Shown: positions 1 through 9,616, numbered from the stretch's first letter. The stretch is DNA of 64,000 nucleotides from JAFAMS01 sp049520515 (GCA_049520515.1 JBEKPS010000006.1:310001-374000), one strand, 5' to 3'. The notes: a model not told the origin generated them from the letters alone. Made by a program: numbers and translations.

Positions 1-1
1 G

Positions 2-826
2 CACAAGCTGCACGCGTTCGTCGTCGCACGCGGCGGCAAGGTCAGCTTCGAATGTTACGGACCGATGTTCGCATCGGATCGGGCACACGCGATCTACAGC
101 GGAACGAAGAGTTTTTGGGGAATCGCCGCAGCTGCCGCTCAGGAAGACGGTTTACTGCGCCTTGACGAACAGGTTGCGCGCACGATCCCCGAGTGGGAAG
201 AGGATCCGCGCAAAGAACTCGTGACGATTCGCGATTTACTGAATCTCACGGCGGGATTCGGATTTGGTGGACTGGGAAATTCGGTCCCGACCGGAGCTGC
301 ATCTCTTGCGATGCCGCTCCAAACGATGCCCGGCGCAACGTTCACGTACGGTGGAATTGCGCTGCAAGTCTTCGGCGAAGTACTGCGGCGCAAACTCGCG
401 TCGCGCAACATCGAACCGCACGATTATTTGCGCGAGCGCGTCCTCGATCCGATCGGCTTGCAGATCGAGACGTGGCGCAAGCTCAAAGATGGAACGCATC
501 CGCTCCCGACCGGCGCGACGCTCGGCCCGCTCGAGTGGCTCAAATTCGGGCAATTCTTGCTCGGGCGCGGGACGTATAAAGGAAAGAACATTCTGAGCGA
601 AGCGTCGGTGACCGCGTGCTTTGAAGGCTCGCGCGCAAACCCGCGCTACGGACTCGGCTTCTGGCTCAGCCCGTTTCCAGACGCTCCCGGCATCGTCTAC
701 GCAAGCGGCTCGGGCGGGCAGGCGCTCTATGTCTTGTTCGCCTCTGACACCGTCATCGTGCACCTCGGCGAGAGCAACTCGTGGAAGCACGAAACCTTCC
801 TCAAAAAGTTACTGTCGCGGTCATAA
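2..826 (+). CDS. Serine hydrolase of the class C beta-lactamase family, 5' end cut by the window
   Basis: The reading frame is open from the first bases of the window, so the ATG at 65 is probably internal and the N-terminus is missing. The nucleophile motif S-x-x-K is visible as SGTK at 98-109, followed by the helix typical of the family and by a domain resembling class C beta-lactamases and D-Ala carboxypeptidases. Where the second motif (Y-x-N) is expected the sequence reads TYGG, so the usual Asn is not seen. A Gly-rich GSGGQ near the C-terminus sits where the KTG-like motif lies. The substrate cannot be deduced; a peptidoglycan peptidase or esterase is as likely as a true beta-lactamase. 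No signal peptide can be judged because the start lies outside the window. Confidence 0.8.
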   Translation, partial: HKLHAFVVARGGKVSFECYGPMFASDRAHAIYSGTKSFWGIAAAAAQEDGLLRLDEQVARTIPEWEEDPRKELVTIRDLLNLTAGFGFGGLGNSVPTGAASLAMPLQTMPGATFTYGGIALQVFGEVLRRKLASRNIEPHDYLRERVLDPIGLQIETWRKLKDGTHPLPTGATLGPLEWLKFGQFLLGRGTYKGKNILSEASVTACFEGSRANPRYGLGFWLSPFPDAPGIVYASGSGGQALYVLFASDTVIVHLGESNSWKHETFLKKLLSRS

Positions 827-859
827 ACCGCATCCCTACCTGCGAGGAGCTAGATAGCC

Positions 860-1510
860 ATGAGTACCACGATCGCGACCTCGACGCCGCGACTCGGCGA
901 CACCGCGCCGGATTTCGAGGCGGATACAACGCAAGGCAAGATCCACTTTCACGATTGGATCGGCGATAGCTGGGCGATTTTATTCTCCCATCCGAAAGAT
1001 TTCACGCCGGTCTGTACCACCGAGCTTGGCTACGTTGGCAAATTGCTTCCGGAGTTCAAGAAGCGCAACGTCAAGGTGATTGGCCTCTCGGTCGATCCTG
1101 TCGACTCGCACAGCGGTTGGGTGAAAGACATCGAGGAAACGCAAAACACCAAAGTCGACTATCCGATCATTGCGGATCCGGATCGCAAAGTCGCTGGCAT
1201 GTACGGGATGATGCATCCCGCACACGACGAGGTCTTCACGGTACGTACGGTCTTTGTGATCGATCCAAAGAAGAAAGTTCGGCTGATGATCACATATCCG
1301 CAAACGTGCGGGCGCAATTTTGATGAAATTCTGCGCGTGATCGATTCGCTGCAGCTCACCGACAAACACTCGGTCGCAACGCCCGTGAATTGGAAGCAAG
1401 GCGAGGACGTCATCATCACGACTGCGGTTAGCAACGAGGACGCCGAGAAGCGCTTCCCGGGCTATCGGACGATCAAGCCCTATCTGCGGATGACGCCCCA
1501 GCCCAAGTAA
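860..1510 (+). CDS. Peroxiredoxin of the Prx6 (1-Cys) type
   Basis: This is a 216-residue thiol peroxidase that reduces hydrogen peroxide and organic peroxides in the cytoplasm. The peroxidatic motif FTPVCTTE places the active Cys at residue 52. The long C-terminal extension, with GRNFDEILRVIDSLQL near residue 151, is the Prx6-subfamily signature. A second Cys at residue 150 (YPQTCGRN) stands where a resolving residue could act, so a pure 1-Cys mechanism is not certain. The ATG at 860 has GAGGAG about 10 bases upstream. It follows the serine hydrolase by 33 bases and may share its transcript. Confidence 0.95.
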   Translation: MSTTIATSTPRLGDTAPDFEADTTQGKIHFHDWIGDSWAILFSHPKDFTPVCTTELGYVGKLLPEFKKRNVKVIGLSVDPVDSHSGWVKDIEETQNTKVDYPIIADPDRKVAGMYGMMHPAHDEVFTVRTVFVIDPKKKVRLMITYPQTCGRNFDEILRVIDSLQLTDKHSVATPVNWKQGEDVIITTAVSNEDAEKRFPGYRTIKPYLRMTPQPK

Positions 1511-1569
1511 GGGTCGGCGAGGCGGGGTCGCAGCTTTTTGGCATCGAACGGCTGTTCGAGAGAAATACC

Positions 1570-4500
1570 GTGCTAGATAGCTTCGACCCCATCATCCGGG
1601 ATTGGTTCACTCAGCGGTTCGGTGAGCCGACCGAGCCGCAGCGCTTAGGTTGGCCCGAGATTCGCTCGGGCCGCGACGTGCTGATCACGGCGCCGACCGG
1701 GTCCGGTAAGACGCTGGCGGCCTTCCTTTTATGCCTCGACGAGCTCGTGCGACGCGCGCAGACGCCGGCGGGCCTTCCGGATCAGACGCTCGTCTTGTAT
1801 GTCTCGCCGCTCCGCGCGCTCACCAACGACGTCCGCCGCAATCTCGAGACGCCGCTCGGCGAGCTGAACGCGCTTGCGACCGAGCGAGGGATCGGGCTCG
1901 CACCGATTCGCACTGCGGTACGCACCGGCGACACGAGCGAAAGCGAGCGCGCCAAAATGCTGCGCACGCCGCCGCATATCTTAGTGACGACGCCGGAATC
2001 GCTGTTTATCTTTTTGACGGCAGAACGTTCACGACAGCTGCTGCGCTCGGTTGGAACGGTCATTGTCGATGAAATTCACGCGCTCGCCGACGACAAGCGT
2101 GGTTCGCATTTGGCGTTGACGCTCGCACGCCTCGATCATCTCGTGATGTCGAGCGGCGGCAAAAAGCCGCAGCGTATCGGACTCTCCGCGACGGTGAAGC
2201 CGCTCGAGAGCGTCGCCGAGTATCTCAGCCCGACTGCGACCGTCATCGATATCGGTCATCGCCGCAAGCTGGAGCTCTCGGTCGAGATTCCTGGCGACGA
2301 GCTCGGGCATGTTGCCAGCAACGAGATGTGGGACGACGTCTACGATCGCGTCTGCGAGCATATCCAGGCCAATCGCACGACGTTGATTTTCGTTCCGACA
2401 CGCCGCATGGCCGAGCGCGTGACGTTCGCACTCACGAAGCGTCTCGGGCCGGATGTCGTTCTGCCGCATCACGGAAGCCTTTCGCGACCTGCACGGTTTG
2501 TCGCGGAGCAGCGTCTGAAATCTGGTGAGATTCGTGCAGTCGTGGCGACGGCGTCGCTCGAACTCGGCATCGACATCGGCACCATCGATCTGGTCGTGCA
2601 GCTTGGCTCGCCGCGTTCGATCGCGACGGCACTGCAGCGGATTGGACGCTCCGGACACTGGGTGGGTGCGACCCCGAAAGGCGTGCTCTTTGCGCTCACG
2701 CGCGACGAGCTGATCGAGTGCGCGGCCCTCGTGCGCTCGATTCGCACCGGGGAGATCGACGCACTGTGCATCCCCGCGCAGCCGCTCGACATTCTCGCGC
2801 AGCAAATCGTGGCTGCCTGCGCGACGGATGAATGGAACGAAGACGAGCTCTTCGCGCTCGTTCGCAAAGCGTATCCGTATCGCGATCTTTCGCGCCCGGA
2901 CTTCGACGAGATCGTCGCGATGCTGGCTGACGGCATCGCAACATCGCGCGGTCGCAGCGGCGCCTTCCTCCATCACGATCGCGTCAATAAGGTCATGCGC
3001 GGACGCCGCGGTGCGCGGCTCGCGGCAATTACGTCCGGCGGCGCAATTCCGGACGTTGCATCGTATGCGGTGATCGCCGAACCCGACGGCACGACGATCG
3101 GTTCGCTGGATGAAGATTTCGCCGTTGAAAGCATGGCCGGCGACATCTTCCTGTTGGGAACGACGTCCTGGCGGATCAAGCGCGTCGAGCAAGGCGTCGT
3201 GCGCGTCGAAGATGCGCAAGGCGCACCACCCTCGATTCCGTTCTGGAATGGCGAAGGTTTAGGGCGAACGGTCGAGCTTTCGCGCGAAGTTTCCAATCTG
3301 CGCGAAGAGATTGCGGCGCTCTCGGCGAGCGACATGACGGCCGCGCACACGATGCTCATGGAACAGTGCGCACTCGACGAGGGCGGCGCAGCGCAGGCAA
3401 TCGCGTACGTGCAAGCCGGGAAAGCGGTTCTCGGCACGGTTCCCTCACAGGACACGATCGTCGCGGAGCGTTTCTTTGATGAAGGCGGTGGAATGCAGTT
3501 GATTCTGCACGCGCCGTTCGGCGCGCGCATCAATCGCGCGTGGGGCTTGGCGCTGCGCAAGCGTTTCTGCCGTTCATTCAATCTCGAGTTGCAAGCAGCC
3601 GCGACCGACAACGGCATCGTCCTCTCGCTTAGCGACTCGCACGCCTTCCCGCTCGATGCGGTCTTCGAATTCTTGAAAACCGCGAGCGCAAAAGAAGTGC
3701 TGACGCAAGCGATGTTGCCGGCGCCGATGTTTGCCTCACGTTGGCGTTGGAACGCGATGCGCGCGCTTGCAATTCTCCGCTTCACGGGTGGCCGCAAGGT
3801 TCCGCCGCAGCTGCTGCGCATGCGCTCGGAAGACTTGATGGCAGCAGTGTTCCCGGATCAAGCCGCGTGTCCGGAGAATCTCGATGGTCCCATCCGTATT
3901 CCCGATCATCCGCTCGTGCGCGAGACGATCGATAACTGCTTGCACGAAGCCATGGATCTCGATGGTTGGATGGCGATTCTCGGCCGGATCGAGCGGGGCG
4001 AGCTTCGCACTGTTGCGGTTGACACGCCGGAGCCGTCGGCATTCTGCCACGAGATTCTGAATTCGAATCCGTATGCATACCTCGACGATGCACCACTCGA
4101 AGAGCGTCGCGCGCGCGCTGTCACGTTGCGTCGCACCATGCGCACGGCGATCGACGGTAGCGATGGTGTGGGGGTCCTCGATCCCGCGGCGATTGCCGAG
4201 GTTATTGCGGAGTCGTGGCCGGTCGTGCGCAACGCGGACGAATTGCACGATGCCATGCTATCGCTGATTGCGGTACCACCGCACGCTGACTGGTGCGCAT
4301 TTTACGACCAGCTCGTCGCGCAGCGGCGTGCCGCAACGCTCTGGGTCGGCGAGCGCGCCTTCTGGACGAGCGCGGAACGCCTCGACATCGCGCAGCGCAT
4401 CTATCCCGAAGCGAGGCTCGATCCCGCGATCGACGCGGTTCCATCCTCGCGTCCACTTCCCGAAACGAGCGAAGCTGCATTCGCCGAGCTGATTCGCGGC

Positions 4501-5781
4501 TGGCTCGAAGTCCTCGGGCCGGTAACGATCGCCGAACTTTCCGCAAAATTCGGCCGCCCGAATGAAGTCGTCGAAATCGCGATCGCGCAGCTCGTCGGCG
4601 AAGGACAAGTATTGCCTGGACGCTTTAGGTCGCAAGACGAAGACGAGTGGTGCAATCGCCGATTGCTTGCGCGCATCCACCGCATGACGCTGGGCAAGCT
4701 GCGACGTGAAATCGAACCGGTCAGCTCAGCCGAGTTCATGCGTTTTCTCGTGCGCTGGCAGCATGTCGCGCCGGGGACGCGTTTGCACGGCGTCGAGGGA
4801 ACGCTCAACGTCATACGTCAGCTCGAGGGTTACGAGATTCCCGCGATCTGGTGGGAAACACAAATTCTGCCACGCCGCGTCGCAGGCTACAAGCCGGAAT
4901 TCTTAGATGAGCTCTGCCATACGGGCGAAGTGATGTGGGGACGGCTCTCCGCGCACCCGTCAATCGACGCGGTCGATCAAGAAGGACGCAAGAAACGCAT
5001 TCGTCCGACGCGACTCGCACCGATCGCATTCTTCTTGCGCGAGCACGCGGAAGACGTGATCGTCGGCAGCGACGGCGAGCGCGCACCTTTATCGGAGGGC
5101 GCCCGTGAAGTTCTCGCCGCCATCGATCGCCGTGGCGCACCGTTCTTCAACGACACCGTTCGCGAAACGGGACGATTGCCGGCCGAAGTCGAGGAAGCGC
5201 TGTGGGAGCTTGCTGCGGCGGGACTCGTGAGCGCCGATCGCTTCGATGCGCTACGGTCACTCATCGACAGCAAACGCCGCCTCGGTGAAAAGGGGCTGCG
5301 TCAACGCCCGCGCGCTGCGGGCGGACGCTGGACGCGATTGCCTGTCGTCACCAGCGAATCACATGCGCTCGACGCCGAAAGCGCGGCGCACATGCTGCTC
5401 GCGCGCTGGGGAATCGTCTTCCGCGACATCGTCTCGCGAGAAATCAACTTGCCACCATGGCGCGAAATACTGTGGCAACTGCGGCGCATGGAAGCCCAGG
5501 GCGAGATTCGCGGCGGGCGTTTCGTTGCGGGCTACGTCGGCGAACAGTTTGCGCTCCCCGAGGCGCTCGATGCCGTGCGCGCCGTTCGGCGCAGCGCACC
5601 GAGCGGCGAAGAGATCACGCTCGCGCCGAGCGATCCGCTCAACTTGATCGGCGTGATTCTTCCCGGCTCACGCAGCGACACCGCAGCCGCCGGCCGCGTT
5701 CGTTTGATCGACGGCATACCCGCCGAGCTCGCACCCAGCGACGTCCGCTGGCTCCCGAACGCGGCGCCCGCTACGGCATAG
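1570..5781 (+). CDS. lhr: Large ATP-dependent helicase Lhr
   Basis: This 1403-residue superfamily 2 helicase belongs to the Lhr family, which has been linked to DNA repair and RNA or DNA unwinding. Visible motifs are Walker A (APTGSGKT, about residue 40), the DEIH box (VIVDEIHAL, about 165), SAT (LSATV) and motif VI (QRIGRSGH). The Lhr-core part is followed by a winged-helix region and a long C-terminal extension, so this is the full-length form rather than the roughly 900-residue core found in many bacteria. The start is a GTG at 1570; the frame is intact throughout. It is the only recognisable repair-type gene in this part of the window. Confidence 0.95.
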   Translation: MLDSFDPIIRDWFTQRFGEPTEPQRLGWPEIRSGRDVLITAPTGSGKTLAAFLLCLDELVRRAQTPAGLPDQTLVLYVSPLRALTNDVRRNLETPLGELNALATERGIGLAPIRTAVRTGDTSESERAKMLRTPPHILVTTPESLFIFLTAERSRQLLRSVGTVIVDEIHALADDKRGSHLALTLARLDHLVMSSGGKKPQRIGLSATVKPLESVAEYLSPTATVIDIGHRRKLELSVEIPGDELGHVASNEMWDDVYDRVCEHIQANRTTLIFVPTRRMAERVTFALTKRLGPDVVLPHHGSLSRPARFVAEQRLKSGEIRAVVATASLELGIDIGTIDLVVQLGSPRSIATALQRIGRSGHWVGATPKGVLFALTRDELIECAALVRSIRTGEIDALCIPAQPLDILAQQIVAACATDEWNEDELFALVRKAYPYRDLSRPDFDEIVAMLADGIATSRGRSGAFLHHDRVNKVMRGRRGARLAAITSGGAIPDVASYAVIAEPDGTTIGSLDEDFAVESMAGDIFLLGTTSWRIKRVEQGVVRVEDAQGAPPSIPFWNGEGLGRTVELSREVSNLREEIAALSASDMTAAHTMLMEQCALDEGGAAQAIAYVQAGKAVLGTVPSQDTIVAERFFDEGGGMQLILHAPFGARINRAWGLALRKRFCRSFNLELQAAATDNGIVLSLSDSHAFPLDAVFEFLKTASAKEVLTQAMLPAPMFASRWRWNAMRALAILRFTGGRKVPPQLLRMRSEDLMAAVFPDQAACPENLDGPIRIPDHPLVRETIDNCLHEAMDLDGWMAILGRIERGELRTVAVDTPEPSAFCHEILNSNPYAYLDDAPLEERRARAVTLRRTMRTAIDGSDGVGVLDPAAIAEVIAESWPVVRNADELHDAMLSLIAVPPHADWCAFYDQLVAQRRAATLWVGERAFWTSAERLDIAQRIYPEARLDPAIDAVPSSRPLPETSEAAFAELIRGWLEVLGPVTIAELSAKFGRPNEVVEIAIAQLVGEGQVLPGRFRSQDEDEWCNRRLLARIHRMTLGKLRREIEPVSSAEFMRFLVRWQHVAPGTRLHGVEGTLNVIRQLEGYEIPAIWWETQILPRRVAGYKPEFLDELCHTGEVMWGRLSAHPSIDAVDQEGRKKRIRPTRLAPIAFFLREHAEDVIVGSDGERAPLSEGAREVLAAIDRRGAPFFNDTVRETGRLPAEVEEALWELAAAGLVSADRFDALRSLIDSKRRLGEKGLRQRPRAAGGRWTRLPVVTSESHALDAESAAHMLLARWGIVFRDIVSREINLPPWREILWQLRRMEAQGEIRGGRFVAGYVGEQFALPEALDAVRAVRRSAPSGEEITLAPSDPLNLIGVILPGSRSDTAAAGRVRLIDGIPAELAPSDVRWLPNAAPATA

Positions 5782-5796
5782 GCCCGACTCCGCGTC

Positions 5797-6195
5797 ATGT
5801 CGTGGATAGACATCAAAACTGCAGCAGTCGCGCTGATGATCCTTTGGATGCACCCTAACCCTCCGGGAGTTCCGGTTGACGTATCTTGGTGCGAGCCGGG
5901 CGCGGCTTCATTGCATGCGGTCGGTACGACGCGTAGTAACACGATTCGAATTGAGTATGCAGAACGGAGTTGGGGAAAAATGGCGAGGCATATTCAGTTC
6001 GAAGTTCACTCGTTGACATCGTACACGTACGCAACGGATTCAGAACCACTGCGACCTGGTCAGCGAGGAGAGCGAATATTGCGCCTCGATTCGGGCGAAT
6101 CCGTTTTTACGAAGGCTAGTCTCCTCTGCCGCGCCGTGTACGTCGAGTACTACGACGACTGGCCGCCTTACGGGTACCAGATCCTCAATAAGTAA
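5797..6195 (+). CDS. Hypothetical small protein, possibly exported
   Basis: This 132-residue reading frame begins 15 bases after lhr. A short hydrophobic stretch (residues 7-17) could be a weak signal anchor. The rest is polar with several Tyr and Trp and has an alternating beta-strand character. Codon use is less GC-rich than in lhr, which may mean recent acquisition or weak expression. It lies next to the repeat-filled gap at 6196-6570. I do not recognise the family. It could be a degenerate or spurious frame, but it follows lhr directly on the same strand with no overlapping alternative. Confidence 0.5.
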   Translation: MSWIDIKTAAVALMILWMHPNPPGVPVDVSWCEPGAASLHAVGTTRSNTIRIEYAERSWGKMARHIQFEVHSLTSYTYATDSEPLRPGQRGERILRLDSGESVFTKASLLCRAVYVEYYDDWPPYGYQILNK

Positions 6196-6570
6196 CGATT
6201 TTCGCTGTTGTTCGGCTTCGCGTCGCTAACGCTCAGGATGATGCAAGGCACGCGAACCTTACCGGTCAGCCGAGGCTCTCGGCGCGAGATGAGCCCTCGT
6301 GTCATCCTGAGCGTAGCAACGCGCAGCGTTGTGTAGTCGAAGGACCGACGTAATATTGCAGGCAGCGAAACGATCTTTAAAGGCCGCGGGCACGATCTTG
6401 CTCTCGGCCTTGTTACATCGTTTCGCAACCTGCATCATCGGAACGGTCCCTCGCACTGCGGCGCTCTGCGAGCGCCTACGCTCGGGATGACATTGAAGTG
6501 ATTCGCGACTAGAGAAGGCCCTTTGCGCGTAATCACTCGTATGCGGCTATCGAACGTGCGCCCGGAAATG
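6196..6570. other. Gene-free stretch holding dispersed inverted repeats
   Basis: No convincing gene lies in these 375 bases. The stretch carries three copies of a roughly 20-45 base repeat with the core TCATCCTGAGCGTAG: one on the plus strand at about 6302-6347, and reverse-strand versions around 6222-6241 and 6464-6502. The plus copy continues into AGTCGAAGGACC. The reverse copy near 6440-6500 also ends in a GGGACC-type tail when read on the minus strand. The arrangement is that of short mobile or structural intergenic repeats seen in many genomes, not CRISPR, because spacing and orientation are irregular. Confidence 0.65.
6302..6347 (+). repeat. Dispersed TCATCCTGAGCG...AGTCGAAGGACC repeat, plus-strand copy
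   Basis: This copy opens with TCATCCTGAGCGTAGC, contains an inner inverted pair (AACGC/GCGTT) and closes with AGTCGAAGGACC. A reverse-complement core is present at about 6225-6241 and a diverged reverse copy (GTCATCCCGAGCGTAGG on the minus strand) at 6473-6492. Together they form inverted pairs that could fold as large stem-loops in RNA reading through from lhr. Confidence 0.6.
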
Positions 6571-6978
6571 CTAAACGCGCAAAGTGAACTCGTCGTTGGC
6601 GGGACTACAATCTTGCGAACCCGGCGGGGACGGTTGACGGAAATCCAGCTTGAAGTGTAAGCGTGAGCTGCCATCACCGGCGTCGGACGAGCGCTTGAAG
6701 TCATAACCGAACGTATACCGCTGTCCCGGTTTGAGTGGTGGAATCCCGCGCGAATCGACTTTTCCGGTGCCGCCGATAATGACGTCGACGAATTGCAGCG
6801 TGTTTGAGGCCTGTTTGGCTTTGCCGACGTTCTCGACGATGCCACTGAGATGGTAGATGGTGTTTCCGGCTTGTTGCGAGCTACTCGCAACGCGCACCGA
6901 AATGACTGCCGGATCGGCGCCGCTGCACATTGTGTTCTGTGCGAGGAGCAAGGTGCCCAAAAGTACAGTAAGAATCAT
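6571..6978 (-). CDS. Small secreted protein of unknown function
   Basis: This 135-residue protein has an N-terminal hydrophobic signal sequence (residues 1-13) ending near a Cys/Ala region. The mature part is predicted mostly beta-strand, with phrases such as GIVENVGKAKQASNT and PLKPGQRYTFGYDF that resemble CARDB- or FxLYD-like beta-sandwich domains found in exported proteins. Two Cys (about residues 18 and 123) could form a disulfide outside the cytoplasm. Its start codon is only 17 bases from the divergent start of the DUF2461 gene, so the two promoters must overlap each other or the coding regions. Confidence 0.7.
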   Translation of the reverse strand: MILTVLLGTLLLAQNTMCSGADPAVISVRVASSSQQAGNTIYHLSGIVENVGKAKQASNTLQFVDVIIGGTGKVDSRGIPPLKPGQRYTFGYDFKRSSDAGDGSSRLHFKLDFRQPSPPGSQDCSPANDEFTLRV

Positions 6979-6995
6979 GGGTCGCTTATACCCGC

Positions 6996-7718
6996 ATGGA
7001 GAGATTTGAAGGCTTCCCCCCTCGGGGGCTCCGTTTTCTGCGTGATTTAGCCAAACACAACGACCGCGTTTGGTTCACGGCCCGCAAGCACGTCTACGAA
7101 GAAGACCTGCTCGGGCCGATGCAGCGGCTCGTGACCGAGCTCTCCAACCGCTTCGAGCGCAAACGCATCCCGGTTTTCGGGGATTTGCGACGTTCGATTT
7201 TCCGGATCTATCGCGACGTGCGCTTCAGCAACAATAAGCTTCCGTACAAGACGCACTTCGCGGCGTATCTTTCACCCGATGGCGGGCGACACACGCCGGG
7301 CGGACTCTACATTCACGTCACGCCCAAGGATCCGTTCCTCTCCCTCGCCTTCTACAACATGCATCCCAAGCTGTTGCAGCGTTGGCGCCTCGAAATGGCC
7401 GAGAATCCGAGAGATTTTACCAAAGTCATTCGCGCGCTCAAACGCTCGAAGCTCGAGCTGATTCATCCCGACGACGATGAGGATTCGCTGCAGCGCATGC
7501 CGCGCGGCTTCACGCATCTCAGCGAGACCCCACTCGCACCGTATTTTCGCCTGCGACATTTTCTGATCCACGACGATCTGCCGGTGAAGGCGCTCAGCTC
7601 CCGCGCATTGGTCGAACGCTCGGTGCGTTTCGTCGAACGCTGTTTGCCGCTACTGGCGTACGGCTGGCGCCTGGCTGCAGAGACCTTCGAGGCGACCGAG
7701 TACGACGATTTCAGTTGA
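6996..7718 (+). CDS. DUF2461 (TIGR02453) family protein
   Basis: This 240-residue cytoplasmic protein matches the DUF2461 family. Typical pieces are LRFLRDLAKHNDRVWF near the N-terminus (residues 12-27), IYRDVRFSNNKLPYKTHF around residue 70 and GGLYIHVTP around 102. The biochemical function of the family is not established. The start at 6996 (ATG) is chosen because the conserved domain begins right there. It is divergent from the small secreted protein upstream. Confidence 0.9.
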   Translation: MERFEGFPPRGLRFLRDLAKHNDRVWFTARKHVYEEDLLGPMQRLVTELSNRFERKRIPVFGDLRRSIFRIYRDVRFSNNKLPYKTHFAAYLSPDGGRHTPGGLYIHVTPKDPFLSLAFYNMHPKLLQRWRLEMAENPRDFTKVIRALKRSKLELIHPDDDEDSLQRMPRGFTHLSETPLAPYFRLRHFLIHDDLPVKALSSRALVERSVRFVERCLPLLAYGWRLAAETFEATEYDDFS

Positions 7719-7781
7719 GGGTACGTTAAGAATTCGGGTACCCGCAAGCCGAGTCCCAGAAAACTGTGTTACGTAGAGAGT

Positions 7782-8456
7782 ATGGCCGTCCGCCTGTTAG
7801 CCGCCCTCGTGGCATTCGTATTTCTTCCATCCCTCGCGTTCGCGCAGGCTACGCCGCCCGACGGGCAGGCGCCGCAACACGCAGGCATCTACGCGCCGGC
7901 ACCCGGCACGCAATTCGGTGGGACGCTTATGCAGGGCGTCAGCTCGAAAACCGCCCATGTCGGCGATCAAGTCGTTCTCGTCAACGTCAATTCGCTCGAC
8001 GGTTCGATCGCAGGCGCGCGGATGTTCGGACGAGTTGCCGCGACGCAACACGCTGGGCAAGGGCAAAGCGGCCAAGTTTATCTTTCGTTTGACACGCTCC
8101 AACTCTCGAACGGCGCGATCTATCCGATCGCTGGCGAAGTGACGCAAGTCAGCGTCAAGACCGCAAGCAACGGCCCGAAGGAAGCGCTTGGCGCGCTCGG
8201 CGGCATGATCGTCGGCAACATCTTCGGTAAGTGGATAGGGACGAATTACGGTGGCGTCTTCGGTGCCGCTGGTGGCTACCTCGTTGCGAAGAACAATCGC
8301 GCCGACGTCAGTATTCCGGCGAACTCGAGCGTGAACGTACGCCTCGTTCCGCCGCGGCCGCAAGAACAGGATCGCGGAACCAGTTATTCTCCGGCCGAAC
8401 CACAGCCGCAAAACGCGCCGCCTCCGCCTCCGGAAAACTCACAGACCTTCCGCTAG
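7782..8456 (+). CDS. Exported protein with a glycine-rich membrane segment
   Basis: This 224-residue protein starts with a clear signal peptide (MAVRLLAALVAFVFLPSLAF, then AQA as a likely cleavage site). The central part is beta-rich. A Gly-rich hydrophobic run around residues 128-172, with repeated GG and GxxxG spacing, resembles glycine-zipper segments of envelope proteins. The C-terminus is Pro/Gln-rich and disordered. I do not recognise a named family. It overlaps the convergent hmgA gene by 4 bases at CTAG, leaving no room for a terminator between them. Confidence 0.75.
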   Translation: MAVRLLAALVAFVFLPSLAFAQATPPDGQAPQHAGIYAPAPGTQFGGTLMQGVSSKTAHVGDQVVLVNVNSLDGSIAGARMFGRVAATQHAGQGQSGQVYLSFDTLQLSNGAIYPIAGEVTQVSVKTASNGPKEALGALGGMIVGNIFGKWIGTNYGGVFGAAGGYLVAKNNRADVSIPANSSVNVRLVPPRPQEQDRGTSYSPAEPQPQNAPPPPPENSQTFR

Positions 8457-9616
8457 GTCTTCGAGACCGCGACCCACGAGCGGAAATAACCGGCGTCTTC
8501 GATTGAGAACGCCGGCTCCGCAATGCGCAGCGGCGCAAAGCAGTCGACGGCAACGGCCAGTTCGTCTGTCGCCGATTTTCCAAGCGACGCTTCAACTGCA
8601 CCGGGCTGCGGGCCGTGAATCGCACCCGCCGCATGCAGTGTGATCGACCGTTCTTCGATGCCGCGGCGGCTCATGAAATTACCGCTCGCATAATAGATGA
8701 TCTCGTCACAATCGACGCTGGCGTGATTGTACGGCGCAGGCACCGCTTGCGGATGATAATCGAACAACCGCGGCGCGAACAGAATAAATGCCGCGCCCGC
8801 CGCTTCGAAAATAACGTGGGTCGAGGGCGGCTGATGCAGTTTTCCGGTCACCGGTGCATAGTCGTCGGCATTGAACGCGACCGGATAGCAATATCCATCC
8901 CACCCCACGACGTCGAAGGGATGATTCTGCACGATGTGAATCGCCGTGCGGCCGCGTGCGCTGATGCGCACTTCGAACTCACCTTGTTCGTCGCGCGGTT
9001 CGCGCAAGACCGGGGCGCGAAAATCGCGTTCGTAGTAGGGTGCGTGTTCTTTGAGCTGGCCGAACGGATTGCGAAACTTTTCCGGGATTTCGATCGGGCC
9101 GTTACACTCGGCAACGAACAGCTCCGTTTTGCTGCGGGGCTGCAAACGATACGCGACGCCGCAAGGAATGATGAGATAGTCGTGCGCGCGATACGCGAGC
9201 TCGCCAAGCGGTGATTCGAGAACGCCATCGCCGGCTTGCACGAAGAGCAGCTCGTCGCCGCCCGCGTTGCGGAAGAAATACTCCATCGGCTTCGTAACGG
9301 TTGCCGTTGAAATCACGATATCGTCGTTGCCGGCCAGCGGTACGCGTCCATCGACTGCGTCGCCCTCGGCTTTAACGCGCGCGGTGAACCAGTGACGGTT
9401 CTTGAGCGGATCGTTGGGCATGAAACGCACGAATGGGCGCTCCCAGGCGCGCACATCGAGCGTCGCGGTTGGCGGCCGCACATGGTATGCAAGCGAGTAA
9501 ATACTCTCGAAGCCTTTGGTCGAAATCAGCTCTTCGGCATACAATCCGCCATCCGGCTTACGGAACTGCGTGTGGCGCTGCGCTGGGAGCTTGCCTTCCC
9601 GAACGTAAAACGGCAT
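8453..9616 (-). CDS. hmgA: Homogentisate 1,2-dioxygenase
   Basis: This 387-residue Fe(II) enzyme opens the ring of homogentisate to maleylacetoacetate in tyrosine and phenylalanine breakdown. It has the cupin-like fold of the family. The C-terminal metal site is visible as NHASVDCDE, SRRGIEERS and LHAAGAIHGPQPG, supplying His, Glu and His ligands. It is shorter than the roughly 440-residue animal enzyme but typical of many bacterial forms. No maleylacetoacetate isomerase or fumarylacetoacetase lies nearby, so the rest of the pathway must be elsewhere. The FAD monooxygenase immediately upstream on the same strand (19-base gap) may hydroxylate a related aromatic. Confidence 0.92.
   Translation of the reverse strand: MPFYVREGKLPAQRHTQFRKPDGGLYAEELISTKGFESIYSLAYHVRPPTATLDVRAWERPFVRFMPNDPLKNRHWFTARVKAEGDAVDGRVPLAGNDDIVISTATVTKPMEYFFRNAGGDELLFVQAGDGVLESPLGELAYRAHDYLIIPCGVAYRLQPRSKTELFVAECNGPIEIPEKFRNPFGQLKEHAPYYERDFRAPVLREPRDEQGEFEVRISARGRTAIHIVQNHPFDVVGWDGYCYPVAFNADDYAPVTGKLHQPPSTHVIFEAAGAAFILFAPRLFDYHPQAVPAPYNHASVDCDEIIYYASGNFMSRRGIEERSITLHAAGAIHGPQPGAVEASLGKSATDELAVAVDCFAPLRIAEPAFSIEDAGYFRSWVAVSKT

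Noticed and set aside
2029..3219. Long reading frame on the minus strand inside lhr
   Set aside because: Composition is Arg-rich shadow coding typical of high-GC antisense frames; lhr on the plus strand is intact with all motifs.
7727..7751. GGGTAC/GTACCC inverted repeat before the exported protein at 7782
   Set aside because: Six pairs with a 13-base loop and no T-run; too weak to call an operator or terminator.
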